Positions 1 to 9,256 of a stretch of DNA of 64,000 nt are shown here, one piece after another. Source of the stretch: Candidatus Sodalis pierantonius str. SOPE (lineage in GTDB: Bacteria; Pseudomonadota; Gammaproteobacteria; Enterobacterales; Enterobacteriaceae); contig NZ_CP006568.1 of assembly GCF_000517405.1 (NCBI RefSeq), positions 2,666,001 to 2,730,000 on the forward strand, given 5' to 3'. The notes beneath the pieces are model-generated. The model saw only the letters and a list, made by a program, of their open reading frames with translations, was not told where the DNA came from and ran no database searches. Each line of letters opens with the position of its first letter. The first letter of the stretch is position 1. Made by a program: the position numbers and the translations under genes.

Positions 1-808
1 GCGACGCGCCGTGCTGGCCGGTTTCAATGCCCAGGCCGCCCGGCTCCACGCCTATCAGACGCACGTCGGGTTCATCGATGAAATCTGCGAACATGCCGAT
101 GGCATTGGAGCCGCCGCCGACGCAGGCGATGACCGCATCCGGCAGGCGCTGCTCGTGCTCCTGCATCTGCGCGCGCGTCTCCTCGCCTATCATCCGCTGG
201 AATTCGTGCACGATGGTCGGGAAGGGATGCGGACCGGCGGCGGTGCCGAGCATGTAGTGTGCGCGTTCATAGCTGGCGGACCAGTCGCGCAACGCTTCGT
301 TACAGGCGTCTTTCAGGGTGGAGGAGCCGCTGTGCACCGGAATGACCTCGGCGCCCATCAGCCGCATACGAAAGACGTTGGGGGACAGGCGTTCGATGTC
401 TTTGGCGCCCATATAAATCCGGCATTTCAGCCCCAGCAGCGCCGAGGACAGGGCTGAGGCTACGCCGTGCTGGCCGGCACCGGTTTCGGCGATAATTTCG
501 GTTTTGCCCATCCGTTTGGCCAGCAGCGCCTGCCCCAGCACCTGATTGGTTTTATGGGCACCACCGTGCAACAGATCTTAGCGTTTCAAATAAAGTTTGG
601 TCCGGGTCCCGGCGGTCAAGTTGCGGCACAGCGTCAGCGGCGTCGGCCGACCGGCGTAATTCACCAGCAGATCGCTGAATTCGGTCTGGAACGCCGGGTC
701 GCTCTGGGCGCTGACGAACGCTTCCTCCAGTTGAATAAGCGCAGGCATCAGGATTTGCGGCACGTACATGCCGCCAAACTCGCCAAAATAGGGATTAAGT
801 CGTGTCAT
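1..808 (-). pseudogene. trpB: Tryptophan synthase beta chain, nonsense mutant, 3' end outside window
   Basis: The beta subunit joins indole and serine to make tryptophan (PLP enzyme, partner TrpA). The product starts MTRLNPYFGEFGGMYVPQ, typical of enterobacterial TrpB. After residue 76 (…TKLYLKR) the next codon is TAA at 578-580, where the family has Glu of the KRED segment. Translation continues in the same frame with the PLP-lysine segment LLHGGAHKTNQ and on through TGAGQHGVASALS and the rest of the protein to the window edge. I checked several stretches between 180 and 580 and saw no second lesion. One GAA-to-TAA change therefore explains the break; suppression or a sequencing error are the alternatives. 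It is the last visible gene of the trp operon; trpA would lie beyond position 1. Confidence 0.93.
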
Positions 809-841
809 GCTCTTTTGTCTCTCACGGTGTCAGGCTGATGG

Positions 842-2184
842 TTAATAGGCGCGCAGCGTCTGAAATACCGTAGCCAATTTATGATGATCTTTAATACCGG
901 GCGCGCTTTCTACGCCAGAGTTGAAATCCAGTCCGGTGCAGCCAAGGCGCGCCGCGGCCACGCAGTTATCCGCCGCCAGACCGCCCGCCAGCATCACGTT
1001 ATCCAGCGTCGCTCCGTTTAACAGCGACCAGTCAAAAGGCTTGCCGCCGCCGCCATTATCGAGCACATAGCGATCCACCTGGGCCAGATCGCGTGCCGGC
1101 AGAGCGTGGCGCATATCCAGCGCTTTCCAGATGCGGCATTCGGGCGGCAGGGCCTGACGCAGCGCGTCGATGTAGGCCTGATCTTCGCCGCCGTGCAGCT
1201 GAACTGCCGCCAGCGACAGTGCGCTGGCTTTCGCGGCGACCTCGCTCACCGGCGCATCGCGAAACACCCCGATATAGCGAAGCTGGGCGCCGGCCATCAC
1301 GGCGCGGGCGGTGTCTTCCTCCACATAGTGCGGGGAGCCGGGGATCAAAATCAGCCCGCCGTAGAGCGCGCCGGCCTCCAGGGCGGCGCGCGTGAGGCCG
1401 CAGACTTTGTTTTCCCCGAGCAGCACCCGGCGTACCGCCATCGTCAAGTCGGGTTCGGCCATCAGCACGCTGCCGATCAGGAAGCCATTGGCGTAGTGGC
1501 TGAGAGTTCGCGCATCCGGCGATAATGATTGATGCCGGACTCGCTGATGACCGTGACGCCCGCCGGCAGACGCGGGCCCAGGGTGCGGGTGCGGTTCAAA
1601 TCGATAGACAGATCGCGTAAATCGCGATTATTGATTCCCACCACTTTTGCTTCCAGCGCAATTGCGCGCTGCCGCTCGTCGTCGCTGATGACCTCGATCA
1701 ACACGCCCATGTTCAGGCTATGGGCCACCGCCGCCAGTTCGCGGTAGGTGCCGTCGTCAAGGACAGACAACATCAGCAGAATCGCGTCCGCCTGATGCAG
1801 CCGCGCCAGGTAAATCTGCCACGGATCGATGATGAAATCTTTACATAATACCGGCTGGCTCACCGTGCGGCTCACCTGGCGCAGAAAATCGAAGCTGCCC
1901 TGGAAATATTTCTCGTCGGTCAGTACCGAAATAGCGGAGGCGTAATGCCGGTAAACGCCCGCGATGGCGACCGGGTCGAAATCGGCGCGGATAAGGCCTT
2001 TGGACGGCGACGCCTTTTTGCATTCCAGGATAAACGCCGTGCGGGTACCGGACAGCGCGTGATAAAAACTGCGCGTGCTGGGTTGCACCTGATGACGGAA
2101 ACTCTCCAGCGGTTGCAGCCGTTTACGCTCGGCTACCCATTCATATTTGTCTGCGACGATCTTCGCAAGTATTGTGTCCTGCAT
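842..2184 (-). pseudogene. trpC: Fused indole-3-glycerol-phosphate synthase / phosphoribosylanthranilate isomerase, frameshifted
   Basis: The bifunctional TrpCF enzyme catalyses the PRAI and IGPS steps of tryptophan synthesis. The N-terminal IGPS domain is recognisable by ILECKKASPSKG, SVLTDEKYFQGS, LCKDFIIDPWQIY, VGINNRDL and VISESGIN. The C-terminal isomerase domain shows RVLLGENKVCGLTR, LSLAAVQLHG, YVLDNGGGG and GLDFNSGVE. The frame breaks near 1500 at the fusion point: after the codons for RELS a duplicated TC (plus-strand 1501-1506, tgagag) moves the continuation (…HYANGFLIG) into another frame, which stays open to the stop at 842. Each half is otherwise full length. The isomerase half might restart at an internal ATG near 1468, but it would lack the last IGPS residues and a proper ribosome site. 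Confidence 0.93.
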
Positions 2185-2191
2185 GACTTTC

Positions 2192-3064
2192 TTATCCTCT
2201 TGCTGCCAGGGCCATCACGCGCGCATAGGGGGCACCGCTGCGAATTTCCTCCAGCGCCCGATGGGTGTTGTCACGGAGATTTTCCTGCCCGAACAATTTG
2301 AGCAGCAGGGCCACGTTGGCGGCGACGGCGGATTCATGCGCGTGTTCACCTTTACCTTGTAACAAACGCGCCAAAATGTCACGGTTTTCTTCCGGCGACC
2401 CCCCGCGTAGCGCCTCTGCCGGCTGGGGCGACAGGCCGAAATCCGCCGCGCTCAGGGTGTAACTTTCAATCGCGCCGTCACGCAGCTCCGCCACCTGAGT
2501 CGGCGCGTGCAGCGCCACCTCGTCCATGCCGCCGCCGTGGACCACCGCGGCGCGCTGGTAGCCCAGCACGCGCAGCGTTTCGGCGATGGGCAATACCAAT
2601 TCCGGGCTATAGACGCCAATCAGCGCCAGCGGCGGACGGGCCGGGTTTATCAGCGGCCCCAGCACATTAAACAGGATACGGGTCTTCAACAGTTGCCGTA
2701 CCGGCATCGCGTGACGGAAGCCGGAATGATACTGCGGCGCGAACAAAAAACACATGCCCAGTTCATCTAACGCCTGGCGCGACAGCGCCGCCGGCATATC
2801 CAGCCGGATGCCGAACGCCGCCAGCAGGTCGGAAGAACCCGAGCGGCTGGATACGCTGCGGTTGCCGTGCTTGGCCACCCTGGCGCCGCAGCCGGCGGCG
2901 CCGGCGATTTCCTCGGGGTATTCGCCGCGCACTTTCATGCTGATAAGGGCGGCCGCCAGCTGTTCCGGCGCCAATTGCCCTTGAATGATGGCCCCGAACA
3001 GCTGCTGGCTTTGTTCACGGCTGATTCGTCCGCCCTGGTAGAGATGTTCCAGTATCGCTTGCAT
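2192..3064 (-). pseudogene. trpD: Anthranilate phosphoribosyltransferase with in-frame deletion of the PRPP loop
   Basis: TrpD transfers phosphoribose from PRPP to anthranilate. The reading frame is open (290 codons) from MQAILEHLYQGGRIS to ALAARG. Against the enterobacterial family (about 335 residues in this domain) roughly 45 residues are missing after EIAGAAG; the chain resumes at GCGARVAKHGNRSVSS. The lost part contains the glycine-rich GTGGDG motif that binds PRPP and Mg, so the enzyme should be inactive although no stop is present. Downstream motifs (SSDLLAAFG, GFRHAMPVR, FNVLGPLINPA, GGMDE) are intact. The junction lies at about 2880-2897. trpG and trpD are separate genes here, as in Serratia and Yersinia, not fused as in E. 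coli. Confidence 0.88.
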
Positions 3065-3080
3065 AAAAAGGTCCTTGTGG

Positions 3081-3652
3081 TTACGCCAGCGCCCAAGCGA
3101 GCGTTTGATTTAACAAATGTGCGCCTTGGGTGGTTAAAATGGATTCAGGGTGGAATTGGAAGCCGCAGATGCGATCGGCGTCATTGCGTACCGCCATCAC
3201 CATGTCGTTATAGTGGGCGTTAACCGTCAGCGAGTCCGACACCTGACTGCCGACCAGCGAATGATAGCGCGCCACTGGCAGCGGATTCGGCAGACCGGCG
3301 AACATGCCCTGATTGTCGTGGCGGATAGGCGAGGCTTTAACCGTGCAAAATTTCGCCCGCCTGGCCGACGTGGCCACCGTAGGCTTCCACTATCGCCTGA
3401 TGCCCCAGGCAGATGCCGATGATCGGTAACCGGCCGTGCAGTTGGGTGAGCAGTGCCGGCATACAGCCGGCCTGGGCCGGGCCCCGACGACAGCATCAGG
3501 ATCGGATTTTCCATTTCACTGAGCGCCCGCGTGATAAGTCCGGCCGGCAGCCGGTTGCGGTAAATCACCACCCGATGATCGTTGGCGCGCAGTTGATCCA
3601 CCAGATTATAGGTAAATGAGTCGATGTTATCGAGTAACAGGATGTCGGCCAT
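3081..3652 (-). pseudogene. trpG: Anthranilate synthase glutamine amidotransferase component, two frameshifts
   Basis: TrpG supplies ammonia from glutamine to TrpE. It begins MADILLLDNIDSFTYNL with ATG at 3652, overlapping the trpE stop (TGATG), which implies translational coupling. Near 3475-3485, after LMLSSGPGP, the frame shifts; the catalytic cysteine segment (IIGICLGHQAIVEAYGG) is in the new frame. A second shift near 3343, an extra T before the KAS codons, moves the C-terminal part (SPIRHDNQGMFAG… FHPESILTTQGA…) into a third frame that runs to 3081. All conserved motifs are present in pieces, so the gene is a young pseudogene. The start at ATG 3652 is preferred over the TTG one codon upstream. 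Confidence 0.92.
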
Positions 3653-5204
3653 CAAAACAGCTCCTTTGCGTCGTGGGCGGTAGCAATGGCGCGCAAAACG
3701 GCGCGTGCTTTGTTGCGGCTTTCGTCGGCTTCCGCCTGGGGCACGGAATCCAGTACCACGCCCGCCCCGGCCTGTACCGTGGCGATGCCGTCTTCGACAT
3801 AGGCGGAACGGATGACAATGCAGGTATCGAGCGCGCCGGCGGCGGTGAAATAACCTATCGCGCCGCCGTAGCTGCCGCGGCGTTCGCCTTCCGCTTCGGC
3901 GATAAGCTGCATCGCCTGGACCTTCGGCGCCCCGCTCAGGGTGCCCATGTTCATACAGGCGCGGTAGGCGTGCAGCACGTCAAGGTCGGCGCGCAGCTGG
4001 CCTACCACCCGCGACACCAAATGCATCACGAAGGAGTAGCGATCGACTTTGGTCAGATCGGCCACATAGCGGGTGCCCGGCTCGCAAATGCGCGCCAGAT
4101 CGTTGCGCGCCAGGTCCACCAGCATCAGATGTTCGGCCAGCTCTTTATGATCGGCGCGCATTTCCAGCTCGATACGGCTGTCGAGATCGGCATCGAGCGT
4201 GCCGTCGGTGCGGCGACCGCGGGGGCGGGTGCCGGCGATGGGGTAAATTTCAATCTGCCCGGAGTCGGGGTCGTATTTCAACGAGCTTTCCGGCGAGGCG
4301 CCGAACAGGGTAAATTCATTGTCCTGCATGAAAAACATATACGGGCTGGGATTGCTTTTCTTCAACTTATGGTAGGCGGCGAGCGCCGAAGGACAGGGGA
4401 GGGAGAAGCGCCGCGACGGCACCACCTGGAAAATTTCCCCCTCGCGGATCGCCTGCTGCATGAGGCGCACGTTTTGGCCGTACTCCTCGTCGCTCTGGCT
4501 GCAAGTCAGCGTCATGGTGTCGATGACTTGATGCGGGATCGGTTCCGGCGCCTGGGTAAACTGATGCTGTAATTGCTCAAGCCGGTGCTGCAACCGCTGC
4601 TTTTCCGCCACATTGGCGCTGAACAGGCTGCACTGCAATTCGCAGGTCTGCTGCTGATGATCGAGGATCAGCAGCGTTTCGGCGAGATAAAAACAGTAGT
4701 CGGGGCAGCGCTGGCCTGGACGCAGCGGCGGCAGGGATTCAAAGCCCGCGACCAGATCATAGGCGAACAGGCCGCCGACAAACATCGCTTTCGGCGCGTC
4801 CGGCGGCTGGCCAAACAGCGTCAACAGCAGGCGCAAACAGTCAAAAACCGACAACGAGCGCAGGCGGGCGTCCTCATCCACGGCCTGTTCCGTCTCCGGG
4901 AAGGTTAACTCGCGGCCGTAGGAGTGGGTAATGACCGTGACCTGCTGCGGCAAAGCGGCGTCCAGAAGCGGCAACAGCGCAGCGCCTGCAGCGTGACGGT
5001 CTGGCCGAGGGCGGTGATACACAGCGCGCTATCGACAACCATCATACTTTCGAGATCATGCTTCTTATCAATCTCGGCCGATTCCAGCAGCAGTGTCGCG
5101 GGACGTGCGCCGCACAACTGGTTGAACATCGCCGTAGGGTCGGGACGGTAAGGGGCCTGCTCGTGCAGCAATTCTATCTGGTACTGGCTGGTTGGCATTT
5201 GCAT
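3652..5204 (-). pseudogene. trpE: Anthranilate synthase large subunit, frameshifted
   Basis: TrpE converts chorismate to anthranilate. The first part, from ATG at 5204, reads MQMPTSQYQIELLHEQAPYR and has the LLLESAEI feedback-binding segment, then …TVTLQAL. At about 4980 a small deletion between two GCGCTG copies (about five codons plus one base relative to E. coli) shifts the frame. The rest (ALLPLLDAALPQQ… to ATAHDAKELF) is open and has the chorismate-binding core: FQVVPSRRFS, PIAGTRPRGRR, EHLMLVDLARNDL, GTLSGAPKVQAMQ and GSYGGAIGYF. No other lesion is evident. It is the first structural gene after the trp leader, and its stop overlaps the trpG start. Confidence 0.93.
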
Positions 5205-5231
5205 TATCTGATTTCCTGATTGTCGCCCATG

Positions 5232-5259
5232 AAAAAGCCCGCTGATGCAGCAGCGGGCT
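5232..5259 (-). terminator. trp attenuator terminator hairpin
   Basis: On the minus strand AGCCCGCTG (5259-5251) and CAGCGGGCT (5244-5236) form a perfect 9-bp stem with a CTGCAT loop, followed by a run of T. It lies between trpL and trpE, where the classical enterobacterial attenuator sits, and has the same AGCCCGC…GCGGGCT core. It should end transcription when tryptophan is abundant. Confidence 0.9.
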
Positions 5260-5310
5260 AGTGGGGATCTTGCTCTGTCTGATGACAGCGACGCATGATA
5301 ACACCACCCG

Positions 5311-5370
5311 CTAAAGGGAAGTGCGCCACCAGCGAAGCAGTACGGTTATAGATGTCATCATTTTTAGCAT
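5311..5370 (-). CDS. trpL: trp operon leader peptide
   Basis: This short minus-strand frame is read from ATG 5370-5368 to TAG 5313-5311 and gives MLKMMTSITVLLRWWRTSL. The tandem Trp codons followed by RTS match the TrpL signature (WWRTS) of enteric bacteria. In-frame ATG codons at 5361 and 5358 are alternative starts and would give 16 or 15 residues; no strong ribosome site decides between them. Ribosome stalling at the two TGG codons controls the attenuator hairpin at 5232-5259. It is too short for ordinary gene finders. It is intact although every structural gene behind it is damaged. Confidence 0.88.
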   Translation of the reverse strand: MLKMMTSITVLLRWWRTSL

Positions 5371-5393
5371 CTCGAAGGCGTGTGTTTAACTGC

Positions 5394-5427
5394 GTACTAG
5401 TAAACTAGTTCAGAGATAAAAAGTTAA
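5394..5427 (-). promoter_or_regulatory. trp promoter and TrpR operator
   Basis: On the minus strand a -35 box TTAACT (5427-5422) and a -10 box TTTACT (5404-5399) are separated by 17 bases. The operator GAACTAGTTTACTAGTAC (5411-5394) overlaps the -10 box and differs little from the E. coli TrpR operator. The layout is that of the E. coli trp promoter, so repression by TrpR is expected if trpR survives in this genome. Confidence 0.85.
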
Positions 5428-5490
5428 CCTTAATGGTGGCGCTGACGAAAATAAATCCACTAGTTCGATTCAGCTCGGTTTACCGCTATC

Positions 5491-6426
5491 ATGGAGGGCA
5501 ATGTAAACCACGGGCAGACTCCCTTGACAGCACAACCGATGACATCCCCCCTGCGGGTGATTTATGACCTGCACAGCCATACTACCGCCTCCGATGGCCT
5601 GCTCACGCCCCGGGAACTGGTGGTGCGCGCCCAGGCGATGGGCGTCACGGTGCTGGTGATAACCGATCATGATACCGTCGATGGCCTCGAGCCTGCCCGG
5701 GAGGCGATTGCGGCGCTGCGCTTGCCGCTTAACCTGGTGGCGGGGGTGGAGATTTCCACCCTCTGGCAACACCACGAGATCCATATTGTCGGATTGGGCA
5801 TGGCGCCTTCTCACCCGGCGCTAACGACGCTTTTGGCATCACAGCGCGCGCATCGCTTGGCGCGCGCGCAGGCTATCGCCGAAAGGCTGGTAAAGGCGGG
5901 TATTCATGATCCCTGGCACGGGGCCAGACAACTGGCGCAGGACGATCTGGTCACCCGCGGCCATTTCGCGCGCTATCTGGTGAGCCTGGGCGTGGCCAGC
6001 AACGTCAGCAACGTGTTTAAAAAATATTTGTCGCGGGGGAAAACCGGCTATGTCCCGCCACAGTGGTGTACAATAGAAGAAGCGATTGAAGCGATCCACC
6101 TAGCAGGGGGACAGGCGGTAGTGGCGCATCCGGGACGTTATCAACTCTCGGCCAAGTGGTTGAAACGGCTGCTGGCGCAGTTTACCGCCGCCGGCGGTGA
6201 CGCCATGGAAGTCGCGCAGTGTCAGCAGTCGCCGCAGGAAAGGAGTCAGCTTGCGGGCTACGCCCGTGATTATCACCTTCTTGCTTCACAAGGGTCCGAT
6301 TTTCATCAACCCTGCGCATGGATTGAGCTGGGTCGCAAATTGTGGCTGCCGGGAGGGATTGAGCCGGTATGGCGTGACTGGCCTGTGTTGCCTGCCGCCC
6401 ATCCCCCCGCCACCGCAGAGGGATAA
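5491..6426 (+). CDS. rnm: RNase AM, PHP-family 5'-3' exoribonuclease (YciV)
   Basis: A member of the PHP metal-dependent phosphoesterase family, equivalent to E. coli Rnm/YciV, which trims RNA 5' ends and acts on short oligonucleotides and 3',5'-bisphosphates. PHP metal-binding motifs are present: DLHSHTTASDG, VITDHDTVDG, VEIS, HEIHIVGL, VVAHPGRY and SQGSDFH. The block RGKTGYVPPQWCTIEEAIE is characteristic of this subfamily. The start is uncertain: ATG 5491 gives 311 residues, but homology to E. coli begins near ATG 5539 (MTSPLRVIYDL). It is divergent from trp, as in E. coli, and is followed by yciO. No lesion seen. Confidence 0.93.
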   Translation: MEGNVNHGQTPLTAQPMTSPLRVIYDLHSHTTASDGLLTPRELVVRAQAMGVTVLVITDHDTVDGLEPAREAIAALRLPLNLVAGVEISTLWQHHEIHIVGLGMAPSHPALTTLLASQRAHRLARAQAIAERLVKAGIHDPWHGARQLAQDDLVTRGHFARYLVSLGVASNVSNVFKKYLSRGKTGYVPPQWCTIEEAIEAIHLAGGQAVVAHPGRYQLSAKWLKRLLAQFTAAGGDAMEVAQCQQSPQERSQLAGYARDYHLLASQGSDFHQPCAWIELGRKLWLPGGIEPVWRDWPVLPAAHPPATAEG

Positions 6427-6478
6427 ACCTGGTAGCCCGTGTCCTTTGCCGGCCGCCCTAATAAGGAGTGTTTGATTA

Positions 6479-7099
6479 ATGAGTCAGTTTTTTACCCTTC
6501 ATCCGGATAATCCGCAGCCGCGTCTGGTCAGCCAGGTGGTTGATTTGCTGCGCAAAGGCGCGGTCATTGTCTATCCTACCGACTCCGGTTACGCCCTGGG
6601 CTGCCAGCTTGAAGACAAAACGGCTATGGAGCGTATTTGTCGCATTCGCCAGCTGGACGGCCATCACAATTTTACGCTGGTATGCCGCGATCTTTCTGAA
6701 TTATCCACCTATGCGCAGGTGGACAATCAGGCGTTCAGGCTGATGAAAAATAATACCTCCGGCAAATATACCTTTATCCTGAAGGCCACCAAGGAAGTGC
6801 CGCGTAGGCTGATGAGCGACAAACGCAAAACCATCGGCCTGCGCGTGCCGTCGAACCCCATCGCGCTGGCGCTGCTTGAGGCACTGGATGAACCGATGAT
6901 GTCCACCACCTTAATGCTGCCGGGCAATGATTTTGCTGAATCCGATCCGGAGTCTATTCGCGACCATCTGGGTAAACAGGTGGATCTGGTCATCCACGAC
7001 GGTTTCCTCGGCCAACAGCCGACCACGGTCATCGATCTGACCGACCCGGCGCCGCGGGTGGTACGCCAGGGGGTGGGCGATGTCTCGCCGTTTTTGTGA
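6479..7099 (+). CDS. yciO: Sua5/YciO/YrdC-family protein YciO
   Basis: A 206-residue protein of the double-stranded-RNA-binding YrdC fold. The family includes the threonylcarbamoyl-AMP synthase TsaC, but YciO is a paralogue whose own role is unsettled. Motifs: VDLLRKGAVIVYPTDSGYAL near the N-terminus, then RICRIRQLDGHHNFTLVC (a divergent KxR region), GKYTFILKATKEVPRR and the C-terminal TTVIDLTD. A ribosome site (aaggagt) lies nine bases before ATG 6479. The length matches the E. coli protein. It lies 52 bases after rnm and is probably cotranscribed with it. Confidence 0.93.
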   Translation: MSQFFTLHPDNPQPRLVSQVVDLLRKGAVIVYPTDSGYALGCQLEDKTAMERICRIRQLDGHHNFTLVCRDLSELSTYAQVDNQAFRLMKNNTSGKYTFILKATKEVPRRLMSDKRKTIGLRVPSNPIALALLEALDEPMMSTTLMLPGNDFAESDPESIRDHLGKQVDLVIHDGFLGQQPTTVIDLTDPAPRVVRQGVGDVSPFL

Positions 7100-7571
7100 G
7101 GCAAGCAGCGGCGAGTGGGGCGCTGATAAACTGACTGCAGGCTAGGGCGGCGCCAAGACGCTCTCCCGTAGTGTGATTTCACAGGCCGCCGGCGGCTGAG
7201 CTCCCGCGCTTTGGAAGTCAGCGGAATCTCCGCCGATGGGCTTAGGGTCGTGCTGGCGCGGCGCAAAGGAATGCCCGCCGACGGGCGCAGGGGGTGAGCA
7301 GTGGCTGAGCGTCGAGGGACGCGGGTGCCGTACAAGGGAATGACCCCGGCTCGCGAACCGTTACCGCAAGACAGGGCGGTCGCTCGTAATCTTACTGCCG
7401 CGGCGGTGACGGACGCGGCCTCGTTTCACCCAGCAATGCTCGCGCGGGCGAATAAAGCTTACAGCGGGTAGTGTATTGCTGTATAATGGCGCAAGTGATT
7501 TAATTTAACTAATTGATTTTAATATATTTACATCCATCTGGCGCCTGTGAAGGCGACATGCGAGGTTCGCC
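7100..7571. other. Non-coding interval between yciO and rluB
   Basis: About 470 GC-rich bases. In E. coli this position holds yciQ; no YciQ-like reading frame is recognisable in any frame. The 202-codon minus-strand frame here mostly mirrors yciO and has no family resemblance. A plausible rluB promoter lies near the right end (7458-7487). Otherwise I see nothing. Confidence 0.5.
7458..7487 (+). promoter_or_regulatory. Candidate rluB promoter
   Basis: A perfect -10 hexamer TATAAT (7482-7487) is preceded by CTTACA at 7458-7463 with 18-base spacing. It lies about 85 bases upstream of the rluB start. Assigned by consensus only. Confidence 0.4.
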
Positions 7572-8459
7572 ATGAGCGAAAAACTGCAAAAAGTCCTGGC
7601 CCGCGCCGGACAGGGTTCCCGCCGAGAAATCGAAGCCATTATTGAACAAGGCCGCGTGAGTGTAGACGGTAACGTCGCTACATTGGGCGATCGCGTAGAG
7701 GTCACCAGCATCACTAAGATCCGGGTGGATGGCCGCATTATCACCATTAAGCCGGTGGAAGACACGCTTTGCCGCGTGTTGGCTTATTATAAGCCGGAAG
7801 GCGAACTCTGTACGCGCCACGATCCCGAGGGGCGGCCAACGGTTTTTGATCGCCTGCCGCGTCTTAATAATGCCCGCTGGGTGGCCGTCGGCCGCCTGGA
7901 CATTAATACGTCGGGGCTATTGTTATTTACTACCGACGGGGAACTGGCTAATCGCTTGATGCACCCGAGCTGTGAAATCGAACGGGAATATGCCGTGCGT
8001 GTTTTCGGCGTGGTGGATGAGGAAAAACTGCGGCAGCTGACCCGTAGCGTACAGCTGGAAGACGGTCCGGCGGCCTTTCGCAGCCTGACGTTTCAAGGGG
8101 GCGAGGGCCTGAACCAGTGGTACAATGTGACGCTGACGGAAGGGCGCAATCGCGAGGTGCGGCGCCTGTGGGAGGCGGTGGGCGTCCAGGTCAGCCGGCT
8201 TATCCGCGTGCGCTACGGCGACGTCACGCTGCCCAAGGGGCTGCCGCGCGGCGGCTGGACCGAACTGCCGCTCGACAATATCAATTACCTGCGCGAAAAA
8301 GTGCAGTTGCCGCTTGCATCGGTGACCAAGCTGCCGGTAGAGCGCGATCGCCGCCGCCTGAAGGCCACGCAGATCCGGCGGGCGGTCAAGCGCAGTAGCC
8401 AACGAGTGCCCTCGCGCCGCGGCGGGCAAAGCAGTAAGCGCAATAACGGCATAGGCTAA
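7572..8459 (+). CDS. rluB: 23S rRNA pseudouridine(2605) synthase
   Basis: RluB makes pseudouridine 2605 in 23S rRNA. The N-terminal S4 RNA-binding domain (about residues 1-60) reads MSEKLQKVLARAGQGSRREI and RVSVDGNVATLGDRV. The RsuA-type catalytic domain has GRLDINTSGLLLFTTDGELA with the catalytic Asp of GRLD, then NVTLTEGRNREVRRLW and RVRYGDVTLPKGLPRG. The tail is basic, with KR/SQR repeats. 295 residues agrees with the family. The ATG at 7572 matches the conserved N-terminus. No lesion seen. Confidence 0.95.
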   Translation: MSEKLQKVLARAGQGSRREIEAIIEQGRVSVDGNVATLGDRVEVTSITKIRVDGRIITIKPVEDTLCRVLAYYKPEGELCTRHDPEGRPTVFDRLPRLNNARWVAVGRLDINTSGLLLFTTDGELANRLMHPSCEIEREYAVRVFGVVDEEKLRQLTRSVQLEDGPAAFRSLTFQGGEGLNQWYNVTLTEGRNREVRRLWEAVGVQVSRLIRVRYGDVTLPKGLPRGGWTELPLDNINYLREKVQLPLASVTKLPVERDRRRLKATQIRRAVKRSSQRVPSRRGGQSSKRNNGIG

Positions 8460-8613
8460 CGGCAACGGCAACGGCGCCAGGGGTGAATACCGCCCGGGTC
8501 CAAGACGCGCCCCCCAGAGCGGCACGCCACGGGATGCCGTGTAAGGTGGCCGCGTCACGTCACACGGCAGGCGCCTGCGGGGACAAATTAAAAAAAACCA
8601 TTAAGTGACAGTG

Positions 8614-9221
8614 TCACCAATCAATGCCCTGCTGCGCCATGATGCCGGCATCGAAAGCGTGTTTAACCGGCCGCATCTCGTTGACGGTATCCGCCATGTC
8701 CAGCAACTGTCGGTGGCAGCCGCACCCGGAGATGATGACGCTTTGCCCCGCGGGACGCGCGTTAAGGGCGGCGATGACCTCCTCGCGGTCCGATAATCGT
8801 AGCTTATCATATACGTCAACTCATCGAGCAGCACGACATCCAGCGTGTCGTCCGCCAGCATTCGCCGGGCGTGGTGCCACGTATCGCGCGCGTCGGCGCC
8901 GTCAAGTTCGCGACTTTGCGTCTCCCAGGTAAACTCGGTGGCCATCACCTGAAACTCGACGCCGTGCGGCTCCAGCAGCCGGCGCTCGCTGTTAGGCCAC
9001 TGGCCTTTGATAAACTGCACCACCCCGGCGCGTAACCCATGGCCCACGGCGCGGGTCACGGTCCCGAAACCCGCGGTGGTCTTGCCTTTACCGTTGCCGG
9101 TGAAGACGATCACGATCCCGCGCCGTTCGGTCGCGGCGTCGATACGGGCATCGACTTTTTCTTTTAACCGCTGCTGACGCTGTTGATGACGCCTGGCATC
9201 CATAAAAGCCCTCTCCATCAA
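8614..9221 (-). pseudogene. btuR: Cob(I)alamin adenosyltransferase, frameshifted
   Basis: BtuR/CobO adenosylates corrinoids. The first 135 or so residues are good: the Walker-A-like loop FTGNGKGKTTAGFG, VVQFIKGQWPNSER, GVEFQVMATEFTWETQ and VVLLDELTYMISYDY. Just after YDY, at about 8800, one base is missing and the original frame runs into unrelated sequence. The true C-terminus continues in the next frame: SDREEVIAALNARP, VIISGCGCHRQLL, VNEMRPVKHAFDAG and QQGIDW, ending at TGA 8614-8616. One deletion therefore breaks an otherwise complete gene of about 200 codons. It lies just after yciK on the same strand, as in E. coli. Confidence 0.9.
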
Positions 9222-9256
9222 GGCCGCATCGCCGTGGCGGCAATAGCGGCCGGGTA

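Noticed and set aside
3616..4572. 318-codon plus-strand reading frame opposite trpE
   Set aside because: It mirrors the conserved trpE coding strand in a GC-rich gene; no family pattern and no promoter or ribosome site of its own.
5491..5540. Fixed choice of the ATG at 5491 as the true rnm start
   Set aside because: The first 16 residues are not conserved and there is no clean ribosome site for either ATG; kept as a stated uncertainty.
6727..7335. 202-codon minus-strand frame over yciO and the following interval
   Set aside because: Antisense to a clear yciO gene; Arg/Ser-rich and without a family match.
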